DNA from: Paenibacillus kribbensis
Lineage (GTDB): Bacteria > Bacillota > Bacilli > Paenibacillales > Paenibacillaceae
NCBI RefSeq assembly: GCF_002240415.1
Contig: NZ_CP020028.1
Location: 248,001 to 312,000 of the forward strand
Direction: 5' to 3'
Length of the DNA stretch: 64,000 nucleotides
A model generated the notes under the pieces. The model made no database searches. It was given only the letters and a program-made list of their open reading frames with translations, and was not told the DNA's origin. This document shows, in pieces, positions 8,835 to 17,512 of this stretch. The stretch's first letter is position 1. The number at the start of each line of letters is the position of its first letter. The position numbers and the translations under genes were made by a program.

Positions 8835-8937
8835 GTGGCGGATCTGGTTCTTTTGGCGAAGATTCCGCCTCACGAAGCGCACACGAAAAAGAAGCATTCA
8901 GACCCGGCCGTCTGCGATGCTTCTTTGGCTTTCCGTT

Positions 8938-10299
8938 TTATGCGGAAATGGTCTTTCTCCTTACGAAACGTCTATCTATCCAATAAACGATGAACAGAGA
9001 CAACAAGCCGACACCGATTGGTATGCTGAAAGCTTCGTATGGAAACGGCGCTCCTTCAAGCTTAAACTGGTTTGTGGCGCGATACTCGAGCCGCTTGGCG
9101 GCGAATTTAGCTGTCCAGATATCTTCCTGCTTCGCCAAGTCTTCAAACGCAGGCTCCATTGCGAACCGCTCCAGCGCATCGCTGTGCAGGTAAAGCTGCT
9201 CAGCCTTCCCGCCGTTCTCGTTCCAGTTTCGGATATCGCCCGCAGCACGCGTCTTAACGTCCGGCCCCACAAAAATCATTTTGTCGAGTTTCGGGACATC
9301 AGCTATTTGATATCGGGCGATCAGATTCAGACCGTGCCGGGTAACGATTGGCTCGTGTTTGCTTGATATCGTTAATGTTATCGTCGTACCGGAAGCCCCG
9401 TACGTGTCAAAAGCCGAGGATAACATCAACTCGTCGACACCCTTATACAACAGGACACCGTTCTTTTTCTTGCTCCATTGAAACGCGTTGTTCAAAACAT
9501 ATACGATATCGCTTAATCCGGCTGTGAAAGGCTCCATTTGCGGATGCTGAACAAAATCGTAGGAAGGGTAATTCATTTCTTTCGCCACTTTCTCCGCTGC
9601 CGACTCTCCCATTTGCCGGGATATGACGTACAGTGTGGCATCAATCCCCGAAGTCAGGCCGGCCGAGGAGACTATGTTGCCATCAGACACGTAACGCTGA
9701 TCCCTTTTCCAAGTAATCTCGGTATACTTCTTTTCCAATCTACTGATATCTCCCCAATGCGTTGCCGCAGATTTCCCGTTCAACAGGCCGGTATCCGCCA
9801 AATTTTCCGCACCATTGCAGATAGATAACAAGGTCGTTTCCTTGCTGGAGTGCTTCCTTATCCAATCGCGGACAGGCTTGTATTTCGCTTCATCCAAAAT
9901 TGGCATGAAAGGGATCACGATTATATCCGGACCTTTCCCCGTCAATTCGTCCAACTCGTCAAAAGTGTAATGCGGTGCGACATCAAGGCCGCCCGTCAAT
10001 GATTTGATGTTTTTGTCGGGAGCTACCGCAACAACATTGTACGAGCCCGTCATGGAGAACATTTCGTATGGTACGAGAAAATCGAACACCTCGGTCACTT
10101 CATTCGCCAAAATAACGGCCACCGTCGGCTTTTTCGAATCATAGGCAGGAGCTTGGATGCTTTGTAAAGAAGCAGGAACCGGCTTATCGTAAACCGACAT
10201 AGCCTCCTGCATCGTGCTCATGAAACCGATCGCGCCGGTTCCTCCCACAACCAGAATGAAAACGCACACATACGCGATGAAACGCCATACTTTTTTCAA
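8938..10299 (-). CDS. Membrane-anchored DJ-1/PfpI-family protein
   Basis: 453 residues starting at TTG behind GGAGAGAAGG. An N-terminal hydrophobic helix (about 5-27) and a second one near the C-terminus (about 425-443, followed by RRFVRRK) suggest a large domain held outside the membrane. Residues about 58-240 form a DJ-1/PfpI glutamine-amidotransferase-like domain: VAVILANEVTEVFDF at the first strand, the nucleophile elbow LLSICNGAENL with its cysteine, and the partner ATHWG. This resembles the sensor half of GlxA/FtrA-type AraC regulators, but no helix-turn-helix follows. The C-terminal 200 residues are unassigned. It stands alone, tail to tail with the ABC-F gene. Function unknown; a signalling or ligand-sensing role is a guess. 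Confidence 0.8.
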   Translation of the reverse strand: MKKVWRFIAYVCVFILVVGGTGAIGFMSTMQEAMSVYDKPVPASLQSIQAPAYDSKKPTVAVILANEVTEVFDFLVPYEMFSMTGSYNVVAVAPDKNIKSLTGGLDVAPHYTFDELDELTGKGPDIIVIPFMPILDEAKYKPVRDWIRKHSSKETTLLSICNGAENLADTGLLNGKSAATHWGDISRLEKKYTEITWKRDQRYVSDGNIVSSAGLTSGIDATLYVISRQMGESAAEKVAKEMNYPSYDFVQHPQMEPFTAGLSDIVYVLNNAFQWSKKKNGVLLYKGVDELMLSSAFDTYGASGTTITLTISSKHEPIVTRHGLNLIARYQIADVPKLDKMIFVGPDVKTRAAGDIRNWNENGGKAEQLYLHSDALERFAMEPAFEDLAKQEDIWTAKFAAKRLEYRATNQFKLEGAPFPYEAFSIPIGVGLLSLFIVYWIDRRFVRRKTISA

Positions 10300-10546
10300 T
10301 TTCCTTCTCTCCTCTGATTTTTTTCTAGTTGGTATTAATTACTTTCTTATTTCAAAGATAAGGGGAGAAGGCGAACTAATAAACTCGTCCGAAGACTATA
10401 TTTTTCCCCGACTTAGGTCCAGGTAAAGGACTTTTTTTCTCGAACAGCAGTTGAGTATTTCTTTTATCATCATAACTGACCGGCTCTTTTCTGAATATGA
10501 CTCGATCGGGCTATTCGCACAGCACCAGCGAAGCATGGACTGTGCA

Positions 10547-10725
10547 TTATAGAACGCTTTTGGCTGAATTGTCTTCCCGAAAAGAAAGCACCGATGTCCC
10601 GGCCCGATACACCGCTGCCGTTATTCGATCAGCCTTCCATTCTTCATAGGCTCGGATAAACATCTCGTCAATTGGCTGCCGAGGTCCCCCCCCGTGCACG
10701 GTGGCAAAAACGAGATTTTGCGCTA
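10547..10725 (-). pseudogene. Degenerate fragment, possibly recombinase C-terminal helix-turn-helix
   Basis: The reverse strand carries an open stretch reading PRQPIDEMFIRAYEEWKADR then ITAAVYRAGTS, ending at TAA (10549-10547). The pattern of a Y..WK....ITA helix followed by a short second helix resembles the C-terminal DNA-binding part of serine resolvases. A run of eight G/C bases lies just upstream, where frame could have been lost. No start codon or other recombinase domain is present. Identification is tentative. Confidence 0.3.
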
Positions 10726-10737
10726 ATATCTTAAAAG

Positions 10738-10786
10738 TAAAAAAAGATCCAATCGACCGTTGAAGGGTCGGCTGGATCTTTTTTTA
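10738..10786. terminator. Bidirectional intrinsic terminator
   Basis: AAAAAAGATCCA-TCGACC and GGTCG-TGGATCTTTTTT form a long stem with A and T runs on either side. It lies 28 bases after the mannanase stop codon and can end that leftward transcript. Confidence 0.85.
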
Positions 10787-10813
10787 TCACAAATTTCCTT
10801 CCAAAACTCTGCC

Positions 10814-11818
10814 TTAGTAAACCGAAGCTTTCTTCGAAGTGTTTTTGATGCCGTTGGCATCATTAAACACAGTATTTCCCCATGCGGTTGGCGTTTTCCA
10901 GTCACTGCTGTTCACGAGATCAAGCCATGCGTTTTCACTGTTGTTGCCCGTCCAGGACCAGGCCAGATAGCCGATGCCTTTGGCTTGAGACTGCTTCATG
11001 ACCTCGTAAGGATTCACGGTGGTGCCCAGGTTGTTGTTGCCATTGTTATAGTTGTAGCCAAACTCACCAACGATGACCGCCAGCCCCTTGTCCTTGATGG
11101 CCTGCAGCTCAGAGCCGATTTTACTGGAATCATTATAGTTGGCATACATATGGACGGAAAATAAGATGTTATGGTTGGGATCGTGCTGCAGCAGCTCTAC
11201 GCCGTGGGCCTTGATCGGGGAAGCATATTGTCCCCAGCCGGAGCCGTCGATCACAATTGTATTTGGCACACCTGCGTTGCGCAGGGTGGTAATTGCAGTT
11301 TTGTAAGCGTCCCGCCATGCGGCATCCGAGAGGTTGTGGTCGCCCCATTCATTGGCGATATTCACGAGGACGTACTTCTGGTTATCGGTCAGTATTTTTT
11401 TCACCGCTGGGTCAGCGAAATAACGGGCCATGTCGTTCAAACGGTTGGCATCATTGCTGCCAGTCACGTCGTGCAGCTCAACCACGGAAATCAGCTTGAG
11501 CTGTTTGGCCCGTTCGATGATCTCTCCGAGTCTTTGCGCCGATCCATTGGTTTGCCACACAATGCGGACGGTGTTGGACTTCGTCGCAGCAATCGCATCC
11601 AATGCCTGATAGGCTTGTGCGTCAAACCAGATATGAGGGTTGTTCACCCCGCGCATCACAAAGTTGTTCCCATTGGCATCCTTCAAATTGTTTCCGCTTA
11701 CATAAAAACCAGAGGCTGCAAATGATGTACCTGCATTCAATAACCCTACACTGGAACAAAGCAGAAAAATAATAGTAAAGATGAAAGCCTTTTTGCCATA
11801 AAGACGCCAATCTCTCAC
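10814..11818 (-). CDS. Secreted GH5 endo-beta-1,4-mannanase
   Basis: 334 residues from a GTG start with GGAGGAG eight bases upstream. A signal peptide (basic start, hydrophobic core, cleavage near TSFAA, residue 35) leads into a catalytic domain of glycoside hydrolase family 5, subfamily 8 type. MRGVNNPHIWF marks the first strand. The general acid is E157 in NIANEWGD, the HMYANY histidine-tyrosine is at about 223, and the nucleophile is E252 in VGEFGYNYN. No carbohydrate-binding module follows, so it is the short, single-domain form. It hydrolyses internal beta-1,4-mannosidic bonds outside the cell. It is divergent from a sugar importer and 6 kb from a GH130 phosphorylase, consistent with a mannan-use region. 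Confidence 0.93.
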   Translation of the reverse strand: MRDWRLYGKKAFIFTIIFLLCSSVGLLNAGTSFAASGFYVSGNNLKDANGNNFVMRGVNNPHIWFDAQAYQALDAIAATKSNTVRIVWQTNGSAQRLGEIIERAKQLKLISVVELHDVTGSNDANRLNDMARYFADPAVKKILTDNQKYVLVNIANEWGDHNLSDAAWRDAYKTAITTLRNAGVPNTIVIDGSGWGQYASPIKAHGVELLQHDPNHNILFSVHMYANYNDSSKIGSELQAIKDKGLAVIVGEFGYNYNNGNNNLGTTVNPYEVMKQSQAKGIGYLAWSWTGNNSENAWLDLVNSSDWKTPTAWGNTVFNDANGIKNTSKKASVY

Positions 11819-11866
11819 GAATCAATCTCCTCCTTCTTTATAGTCCAGTTAATCTTATGTTGGAAA

Positions 11867-11881
11867 TGGAAACGTATTCCA
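11867..11881. promoter_or_regulatory. Palindromic operator candidate between mannanase and importer
   Basis: TGGAA-ACGTA-TTCCA is a 15-base inverted repeat with a central CG, the shape of LacI-family operators. It matches the CcpA cre consensus only in part. It lies in the 160-base divergent region and could serve both directions. Confidence 0.4.
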
Positions 11882-11985
11882 CCGACTGTAATGTTGAAAT
11901 AGGGTGATCATTTCTTTTCTGCAAGGGACGGGTATTAATTGTCTAGTCCCGCATAGAGTGACATAGGGGAAAAGGAGGTATGAGC

Positions 11986-13218
11986 ATGTGGAAATGGGGG
12001 AAAAGGCTGTCTGTGCTGGCGGCGATCCTGCTGCTGTCGGTTTTTATAAGCGCATGCAACAGGGATGATGCTTCAAGTAAGGTGAAAATGGAGTTTTTTC
12101 AAAACAAGCCGGAAGCCAAGGGCTCCTTTGATAAGCTGATTGCTCAATTTAATCAGGAGCATCCGGACATTGAGGTCACACAGGTGAATCCGCCGGAGGC
12201 GGAGACCGTGCTATTGACCCGAGTCGTCAAAAACGACGTGCCTGACATCGTGGGACTTGGAGCCACCGATACCTATTCCATTTTGGCACAGAGCGGTATT
12301 TTTACGGATTTGGCTAACACCAAGCTGCCGAGTACCGTCGACCCGATTTACCTTCAAATGCTCAAGGATGTGACCGGGATAGACCCTGTGTACGGAATCC
12401 CTTATGCTGCGAATGCGAATGGTGTGATGTACAACAAAACGCTGTTTAGGGAAATGGGATTAAGCGTTCCCAAAACGTGGGACGAACTGATTGCAACGGC
12501 GCAAAAGATTAAGGCTGCTGGCAAAATCCCGTTTTATTTTACATATAAAGATGATTGGCAGACAAATCTTCCCTTTAATGCACTCGGGCCGAATCTGGTG
12601 GGCATTGATTTCTTCCTGCAACGGCGTGAAAACAAGGTCACCTTTCAGGATAAGTACCGCGAGGTTGCACAAAAGCAGCTGGAGCTGCTGAAGTATGGAC
12701 ATGGCGATAATTTTGGCAAAAACTATGCCGATGGCAACCGGGCTTTTGCTAACGGACAGGGATTGATGTACATCCAGGGCACATGGGCGATATCTGAAAT
12801 CCGTAAGGCAAACCCGAAGGTAGAACTGGGATTTTTCCCGTTACCAACAGGAAACGACGAGCAGGCGGTCAAGCTGGTGTCCGGTATAGATACACTGCTG
12901 GCCGTTTCGGAAAGCACCCCGCATAAAAAGGAGGCCGAGGAGTTTATTGCCTTCCTGTTGAAGCCGGAGAACAGCAAGCAGTACATTACGGAGCAAACGC
13001 TGTTTTCGGCGGTGAAGGGGGTCACGCAGGATGATCCGAGTGTGGCAGAGCTGCTGCCGTATTTTAAAGCGGGGCGTGTCATTGATTTTGCTGATCACTA
13101 TATCCCCAAAGCTGTGCAGTTGAATTCCATTGTGCAGGCTTTTCTGCAAAATGGGGACATCAACGCCTATCTGGCGAAGCTGGACCGTGAATGGGATAAG
13201 GTAGCTAACCGCCGATAG
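11986..13218 (+). CDS. Sugar ABC transporter binding lipoprotein
   Basis: Family 1 extracellular solute-binding lipoprotein of 410 residues. Two ATGs compete: 11980 directly abuts AAGGAGGT and is too close, while 11986 is spaced correctly and gives MWKWGKRLSVLAAILLLSV with lipobox cysteine at residue 24. The mature part has the typical order: a binding-lobe strand (KMEFFQNKPEAKGSF), the PDIVGLGATD hinge, YGIPYAANANGVMYNK, and IQGTWAISEIRK. It heads a three-gene importer whose third gene is broken, and it is divergent from the mannanase. The probable ligand is a manno-oligosaccharide, by context only. Confidence 0.9.
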   Translation: MWKWGKRLSVLAAILLLSVFISACNRDDASSKVKMEFFQNKPEAKGSFDKLIAQFNQEHPDIEVTQVNPPEAETVLLTRVVKNDVPDIVGLGATDTYSILAQSGIFTDLANTKLPSTVDPIYLQMLKDVTGIDPVYGIPYAANANGVMYNKTLFREMGLSVPKTWDELIATAQKIKAAGKIPFYFTYKDDWQTNLPFNALGPNLVGIDFFLQRRENKVTFQDKYREVAQKQLELLKYGHGDNFGKNYADGNRAFANGQGLMYIQGTWAISEIRKANPKVELGFFPLPTGNDEQAVKLVSGIDTLLAVSESTPHKKEAEEFIAFLLKPENSKQYITEQTLFSAVKGVTQDDPSVAELLPYFKAGRVIDFADHYIPKAVQLNSIVQAFLQNGDINAYLAKLDREWDKVANRR

Positions 13219-13233
13219 GGAGGAGGATTGGAC

Positions 13234-14100
13234 ATGAATAAGCGACTAACGGCTTTTTATTGGATGACCGTGCCGGCGGTGCTACTGTTTTTTATATTTT
13301 TAACCTTGCCTGCCTTGCAGGGATTGTATTACTCACTCACCAATTGGAACGGATTTGGTCATCAGTATCATTTTGTCGGGTTCAAAAACTATGTGAATTT
13401 GTTTCAGGACGACAACGTGGGCAACGCTTACTGGTTTACTTTCAGGTTTGCGATTGTGGTTACGATTGCGATTAACGTCCTCAGCTTGCTGATTGCCATG
13501 GGGCTGAATGCTAAAATACGGTTCCGCAACTTTTTTCGGGGCATTTATTTTTTGCCTAATATTTTGAGCGTGCTAATTGTGGGGTACATATTCAATTATT
13601 TGTTCTCGAACGTGTTTACGATTTGGGGGCAAAACCTGGGCATTACTTCACTATCGACGAACATCCTGGGCAATGAGCAGTTGGCTTGGGTGGGGGTGGT
13701 GATCGTAGCCGTATGGCAGGGGATTGCCTTTAATACGATTCTCTATCTGGCCGGGCTGCAAACCATTCCGACAAGTTTGTATGAGGCGTCCAATCTGGAT
13801 GGCGCAGGTAAATGGCGTGAATTTTGGAGCATTACCTTTCCGTTAATTGCCCCGTTTTTCACCATCAATATGGTACTGGCGATGAAAAATTCCCTGATGG
13901 TGTTCGATCAGATCGTGGCTTTGACAAACGGTGGTCCGGGCCGGGCAACCCAGTCCATTTCGCACCTGATTTACACGGGAGGTTTTAGAGGCGGAGAATT
14001 TGCTTATCAGTCGGCTAACGCTGTCATTTACTTTATTGTGATCGCGATGATTTCCATCTTGCAGCTGCGATTCCTCCAGAGAAGGGAGATGGATGACTGA
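13234..14100 (+). CDS. Sugar ABC transporter permease, MalF type
   Basis: Permease of 288 residues. A TTG at 13228 also opens the frame, but AGGAGG sits only one base before it; ATG at 13234 is properly spaced. Six hydrophobic helices and the EAA loop EASNLDGAGKWREF (about residue 187) are present, as is the NGGPGRATQS segment typical of MalF-type subunits. Its stop overlaps the start of the next permease gene (ATGA). The gene itself looks intact, but its partner is interrupted, so the importer is probably not functional unless another MalG-type subunit substitutes. Confidence 0.9.
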   Translation: MNKRLTAFYWMTVPAVLLFFIFLTLPALQGLYYSLTNWNGFGHQYHFVGFKNYVNLFQDDNVGNAYWFTFRFAIVVTIAINVLSLLIAMGLNAKIRFRNFFRGIYFLPNILSVLIVGYIFNYLFSNVFTIWGQNLGITSLSTNILGNEQLAWVGVVIVAVWQGIAFNTILYLAGLQTIPTSLYEASNLDGAGKWREFWSITFPLIAPFFTINMVLAMKNSLMVFDQIVALTNGGPGRATQSISHLIYTGGFRGGEFAYQSANAVIYFIVIAMISILQLRFLQRREMDD

Positions 14101-14230
14101 TGAGAGCGAGCAGACATACCAGCTGGCTTGTACTGCTTCTGGTGGCGCTGGGGACGATATTTATCCTGTTTCCCCTTTATATGACGGTGGCCATTGCGCT
14201 TAAAAATCCCGAACAGATGGCGCATTCTGA
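14100..14230 (+). pseudogene. MalG-type permease, 5' fragment
   Basis: The frame starts at ATG 14100, overlapping the previous stop, and encodes the normal MalG beginning: a hydrophobic helix (SWLVLLLVALGTIFILFPLY) and MTVAIALKNPEQMA, where the family continues with a periplasmic loop. After about residue 40 the similarity ends and unrelated sequence follows to a stop at 14360. The matching 3' part of the gene reappears at about 15.6 kb. About 70 residues of the middle are missing, so this is a broken gene, not a simple insertion. Confidence 0.8.
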
Positions 14231-14342
14231 CTTTGCTGACCAATCAACAGAAAACGGGACAACTATTATGAGGGGGATCTTCCTGGCTATTCAATCCACA
14301 AAACGCAATTTACATATTATGAAAATTATGGTACCATACATT

Positions 14343-14356
14343 TGGATGCGCTTACA
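14343..14356 (+). promoter_or_regulatory. Candidate CcpA (cre) site upstream of esterase
   Basis: TGGATGCGCTTACA differs from the B. subtilis cre consensus (TGAAAGCGCTTACA) at two positions. It lies about 200 bases before the secreted esterase gene, suggesting carbon catabolite control of that gene. Confidence 0.5.
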
Positions 14357-14482
14357 TTAATAGCTGAGCATTGCTTTGATTCTTGAGCATGGGTGCTGCA
14401 GGTAGGGGGAGGGGAAGGACACTCAGTTTTAAAATTGCTTACAAATTGATAGTAGCAAGGAGAATAGCTTCTGAGAGAGTAA

Positions 14483-15457
<975 letters not shown>

Positions 15458-15458
15458 G

Positions 15459-15600
15459 GTGGAAGATGAAGACCTCGCCCACTCACTTGATTTAATCAAT
15501 CAAAGTCCACGAAAATGCTTGGGGTGGGAAACTACTCACGAATCCTTTTCAGCGGAATTGTCGCACTTGGCTTGACAATCCGTCAAGGGATTATATTTTT
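15459..15600 (+). mobile_element. IS30-family transposase C-terminal remnant
   Basis: Immediately after the esterase stop the frame reads EDEDLAHSLDLINQSPRK, CLGWETTHESF, SAELSHLA and stops at 15575. This is the conserved end of IS30-family transposases (N-RPRK-LG--TP-E-F---L). The following CTTGACAATCCGTC resembles the sequence between transposase stop and the right end in such elements. Nothing of the catalytic DDE domain remains, so the element is a dead fragment. Confidence 0.75.
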
Positions 15601-16014
15601 ACTTTGTGAGCGCCATGTTTATCCCGTTCACGATCATCATGCTGCCGATTGTCAAGCTGGCCTCGGGGCTCCATGTGACCAATCTGCTTGGTCTTATTAT
15701 GCTGCATACGGTGTATGGCTTGGCGTTTAATGTCTTCGTATATGTCGGCTATATTCGCTCCATTCCGGTGGTATTGGAAGAGGCGGCCACGGTGGACGGT
15801 GCGGCGATATGGGGCACATTCTGGCGTATTATCCGTTTATGGCGCTGATCAGTGCTACCGTGGGCATTCTCACTTGTCTGTCCACCTATAATGACTTTCT
15901 GCTGCCGCTCATTATGATCAGCAACCTGGAGCAGTATACACTGCCGCTCGTCCAGTATGTGTTTCAGGGGCAGTTCAATACAGACTTTAACCTGGCCTTC
16001 GCTTCACACGAAAA
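15592..16014 (+). pseudogene. MalG-type permease, 3' fragment with frameshift and lost end
   Basis: The frame resumes as FVSAMFIPFTIIMLPIVKLA and reaches the EAA loop (EEAATVDGAAIWGTFWRII), then breaks near 15830: expected IIFPLMALIS is read RLWR-stop in one frame and continues as ALISATVGILTCLSTYNDF in another. A deletion of a few bases explains this. It ends at FNTDFNLAFAS, about 30 residues short of the family end, where an IS-like end begins. With the 5' fragment at 14.1 kb it is one split gene of the importer. Confidence 0.85.
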
Positions 16015-16050
16015 AAAGACGGGGCTGTCCCAAAAGGGTACACTCAAGTG
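16015..16050. mobile_element. Putative insertion sequence end
   Basis: GACGGGGCTGTCCCAAAAGG at the point where the permease homology stops resembles the terminal inverted repeat of several IS families (GGGCTGTCCCAAAA type). Only one end is visible and no transposase is attached. It marks a deletion or excision scar. Confidence 0.45.
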
Positions 16051-16071
16051 AGCGAATCCCATAAATGATGC

Positions 16072-16118
16072 AAAAGAACCTTCAAAACCACTATGTAAGT
16101 GGAAATGAAGGTTCTTTT
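16072..16118. terminator. Bidirectional terminator with symmetric internal loop
   Basis: AAAAGAACCTTCA and TGAAGGTTCTTTT form a perfect 13-pair outer stem, and CCACT/AGTGG an inner stem, separated by AAA on each side. A and T runs flank it. It lies 25 bases after the oxidoreductase stop on the reverse strand. Confidence 0.85.
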
Positions 16119-16142
16119 GTTAAATGAAATCATTACGTCCGC

Positions 16143-17150
16143 TTAGTCAGCCAACCGCACAATCGTTCTTCCTTGCGAGCGGGCTGCAAGAATATCCTCC
16201 AGTGCAGTTGGCAGATCGGCCAACCCGATTTCGCGCTCCACAAGCTGCTCCAGCCGCTCAGGCTTCCAGTCGCTGCCGAGTCGCTGCCAGATCGCTACGC
16301 GGGTGTCGTAGGGGCAGAAGACTGAGTCTATGCCCAGCAGGCTTACGCCGCGCAAAATAAACGGCAGCACCGTCGTAGGCAGCTTGGTGCCTGCTGTCAG
16401 GCCGCTCACGGCAACGGAGCCGTTGTAGGCGATCTGGCTGAGCAGCGAAGCGAGCGGCTTTCCGCCTACAGGATCAACGGCCGCTTGCCAAAGCTGCTTG
16501 CCCAGCGGCCGGATGCTCTCCGCGCCGTCGTAGACCTCCTCGCGCGAAATGACCTCGGCGGCTCCGAGCGCCTTGAGGTAATCATGCGCATCAGCCTTGC
16601 CACTGCTGGCTACGACATGGTAGCCCCGCTTGTTCAGCAGGGCAATGGCTGCACCGCCTACACCACCCGTCGCTCCGGTGACGAGTACTTTGCCCTGATC
16701 CGGCGCAACGCCGTTTTGCTCCAGCCGATATAACGACAGGGCTGCCGTGAATCCGGCTGTTCCGTAAATCATCGCCTCTTTCAGCGTTAGTCCGTCCGGA
16801 AGTGGAACGACCCAATCCGCAGGTACGCGAGCATATTCGCTGAAGCCTCCGAATTGAGACACACCGAGCCCGTATCCGGTCACGAGCACTGCTTGTCCTG
16901 CGCTAAAGCGGTCATCCTCAGAGGATACGACCGTTCCAGAGCAATCGATACCGGGTACGAACGGATAGGCTTTGACGATATTGCCATCCTTGCGGGCGGC
17001 AAGCCCATCTTTATAATTGATGCTGGAATAAGCGACACGAATCAATACTTCTCCAGCAGGTAAACTGCCAGCTTCTAAAGAACGTACCTCTGCCTGAACT
17101 TCACCGTCCTGCGTCTGATCGACGACCAGGGCTTGAAAGGTTTGAGTCAT
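16143..17150 (-). CDS. YhdH/YhfP-family quinone oxidoreductase (acryloyl-CoA reductase type)
   Basis: Zinc-less medium-chain dehydrogenase/reductase of 335 residues. Start ATG at 17150 (MTQTFQALVVDQT) has AAAGGAGG upstream; the longer frame is not supported. Family markers: SSINYKDGLA near 47, the PGID-SGTV segment, GYGLGVSQFGGFSEYA at about 95, and the NADPH-binding GATGGVGG near 157. These are typical of the YhdH/AcuI group, which reduce acryloyl-CoA or quinone-like alkenals with NADPH. No operon partners are visible; a MATE exporter gene is divergent. Physiological substrate unknown. Confidence 0.88.
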   Translation of the reverse strand: MTQTFQALVVDQTQDGEVQAEVRSLEAGSLPAGEVLIRVAYSSINYKDGLAARKDGNIVKAYPFVPGIDCSGTVVSSEDDRFSAGQAVLVTGYGLGVSQFGGFSEYARVPADWVVPLPDGLTLKEAMIYGTAGFTAALSLYRLEQNGVAPDQGKVLVTGATGGVGGAAIALLNKRGYHVVASSGKADAHDYLKALGAAEVISREEVYDGAESIRPLGKQLWQAAVDPVGGKPLASLLSQIAYNGSVAVSGLTAGTKLPTTVLPFILRGVSLLGIDSVFCPYDTRVAIWQRLGSDWKPERLEQLVEREIGLADLPTALEDILAARSQGRTIVRLAD

Positions 17151-17512
17151 TTGTAAAAAGCCTCCTTTATTATTGCAATGTGAGTCTATGAAAAGCGAAT
17201 TTTCAGTATGCCTCATAAATCATACTATAAAAATTTAGTTTATAACCATCTATGCAGTCTGTCAGCGGCAATACTCACAGGTTTATCCTATATTATACCC
17301 TTATGTCCTGATTCTGTCGGAAAAGCCGGGATTACAGAAATAATCGTGCCATGTTGTGTTTCAATAAAGTTCGATAATCAATGTTTAAGAAAGTGATAAA
17401 TGAATTCTTACACGTTTTGCAAATCATTTTACGCAAACGGGATGTATTTTCAGAATGACTGTGCTAACATACCTTTTGATCGTTAAATAAATCTATGAAG
17501 AAAGGTGAATGA
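17151..17512. other. Divergent intergenic region without gene
   Basis: About 360 bases between the oxidoreductase and MATE genes. AT-rich, with no open frame of note, no clear hairpin and no convincing promoter pair. It presumably holds the promoters of both genes. Confidence 0.5.

Noticed and set aside
8083..9366. Several long overlapping frames on both strands across the end of the ABC-F gene
   Set aside because: They arise from the GC-rich low-complexity stretch; their translations are rich in Pro, Arg, Ala and Ser, lack ribosome sites, and conflict with the clear ABC-F frame.
10540..10800. CRISPR array or repeat cluster near the poly-G run
   Set aside because: Only one inverted repeat is present; there are no regularly spaced direct repeats.
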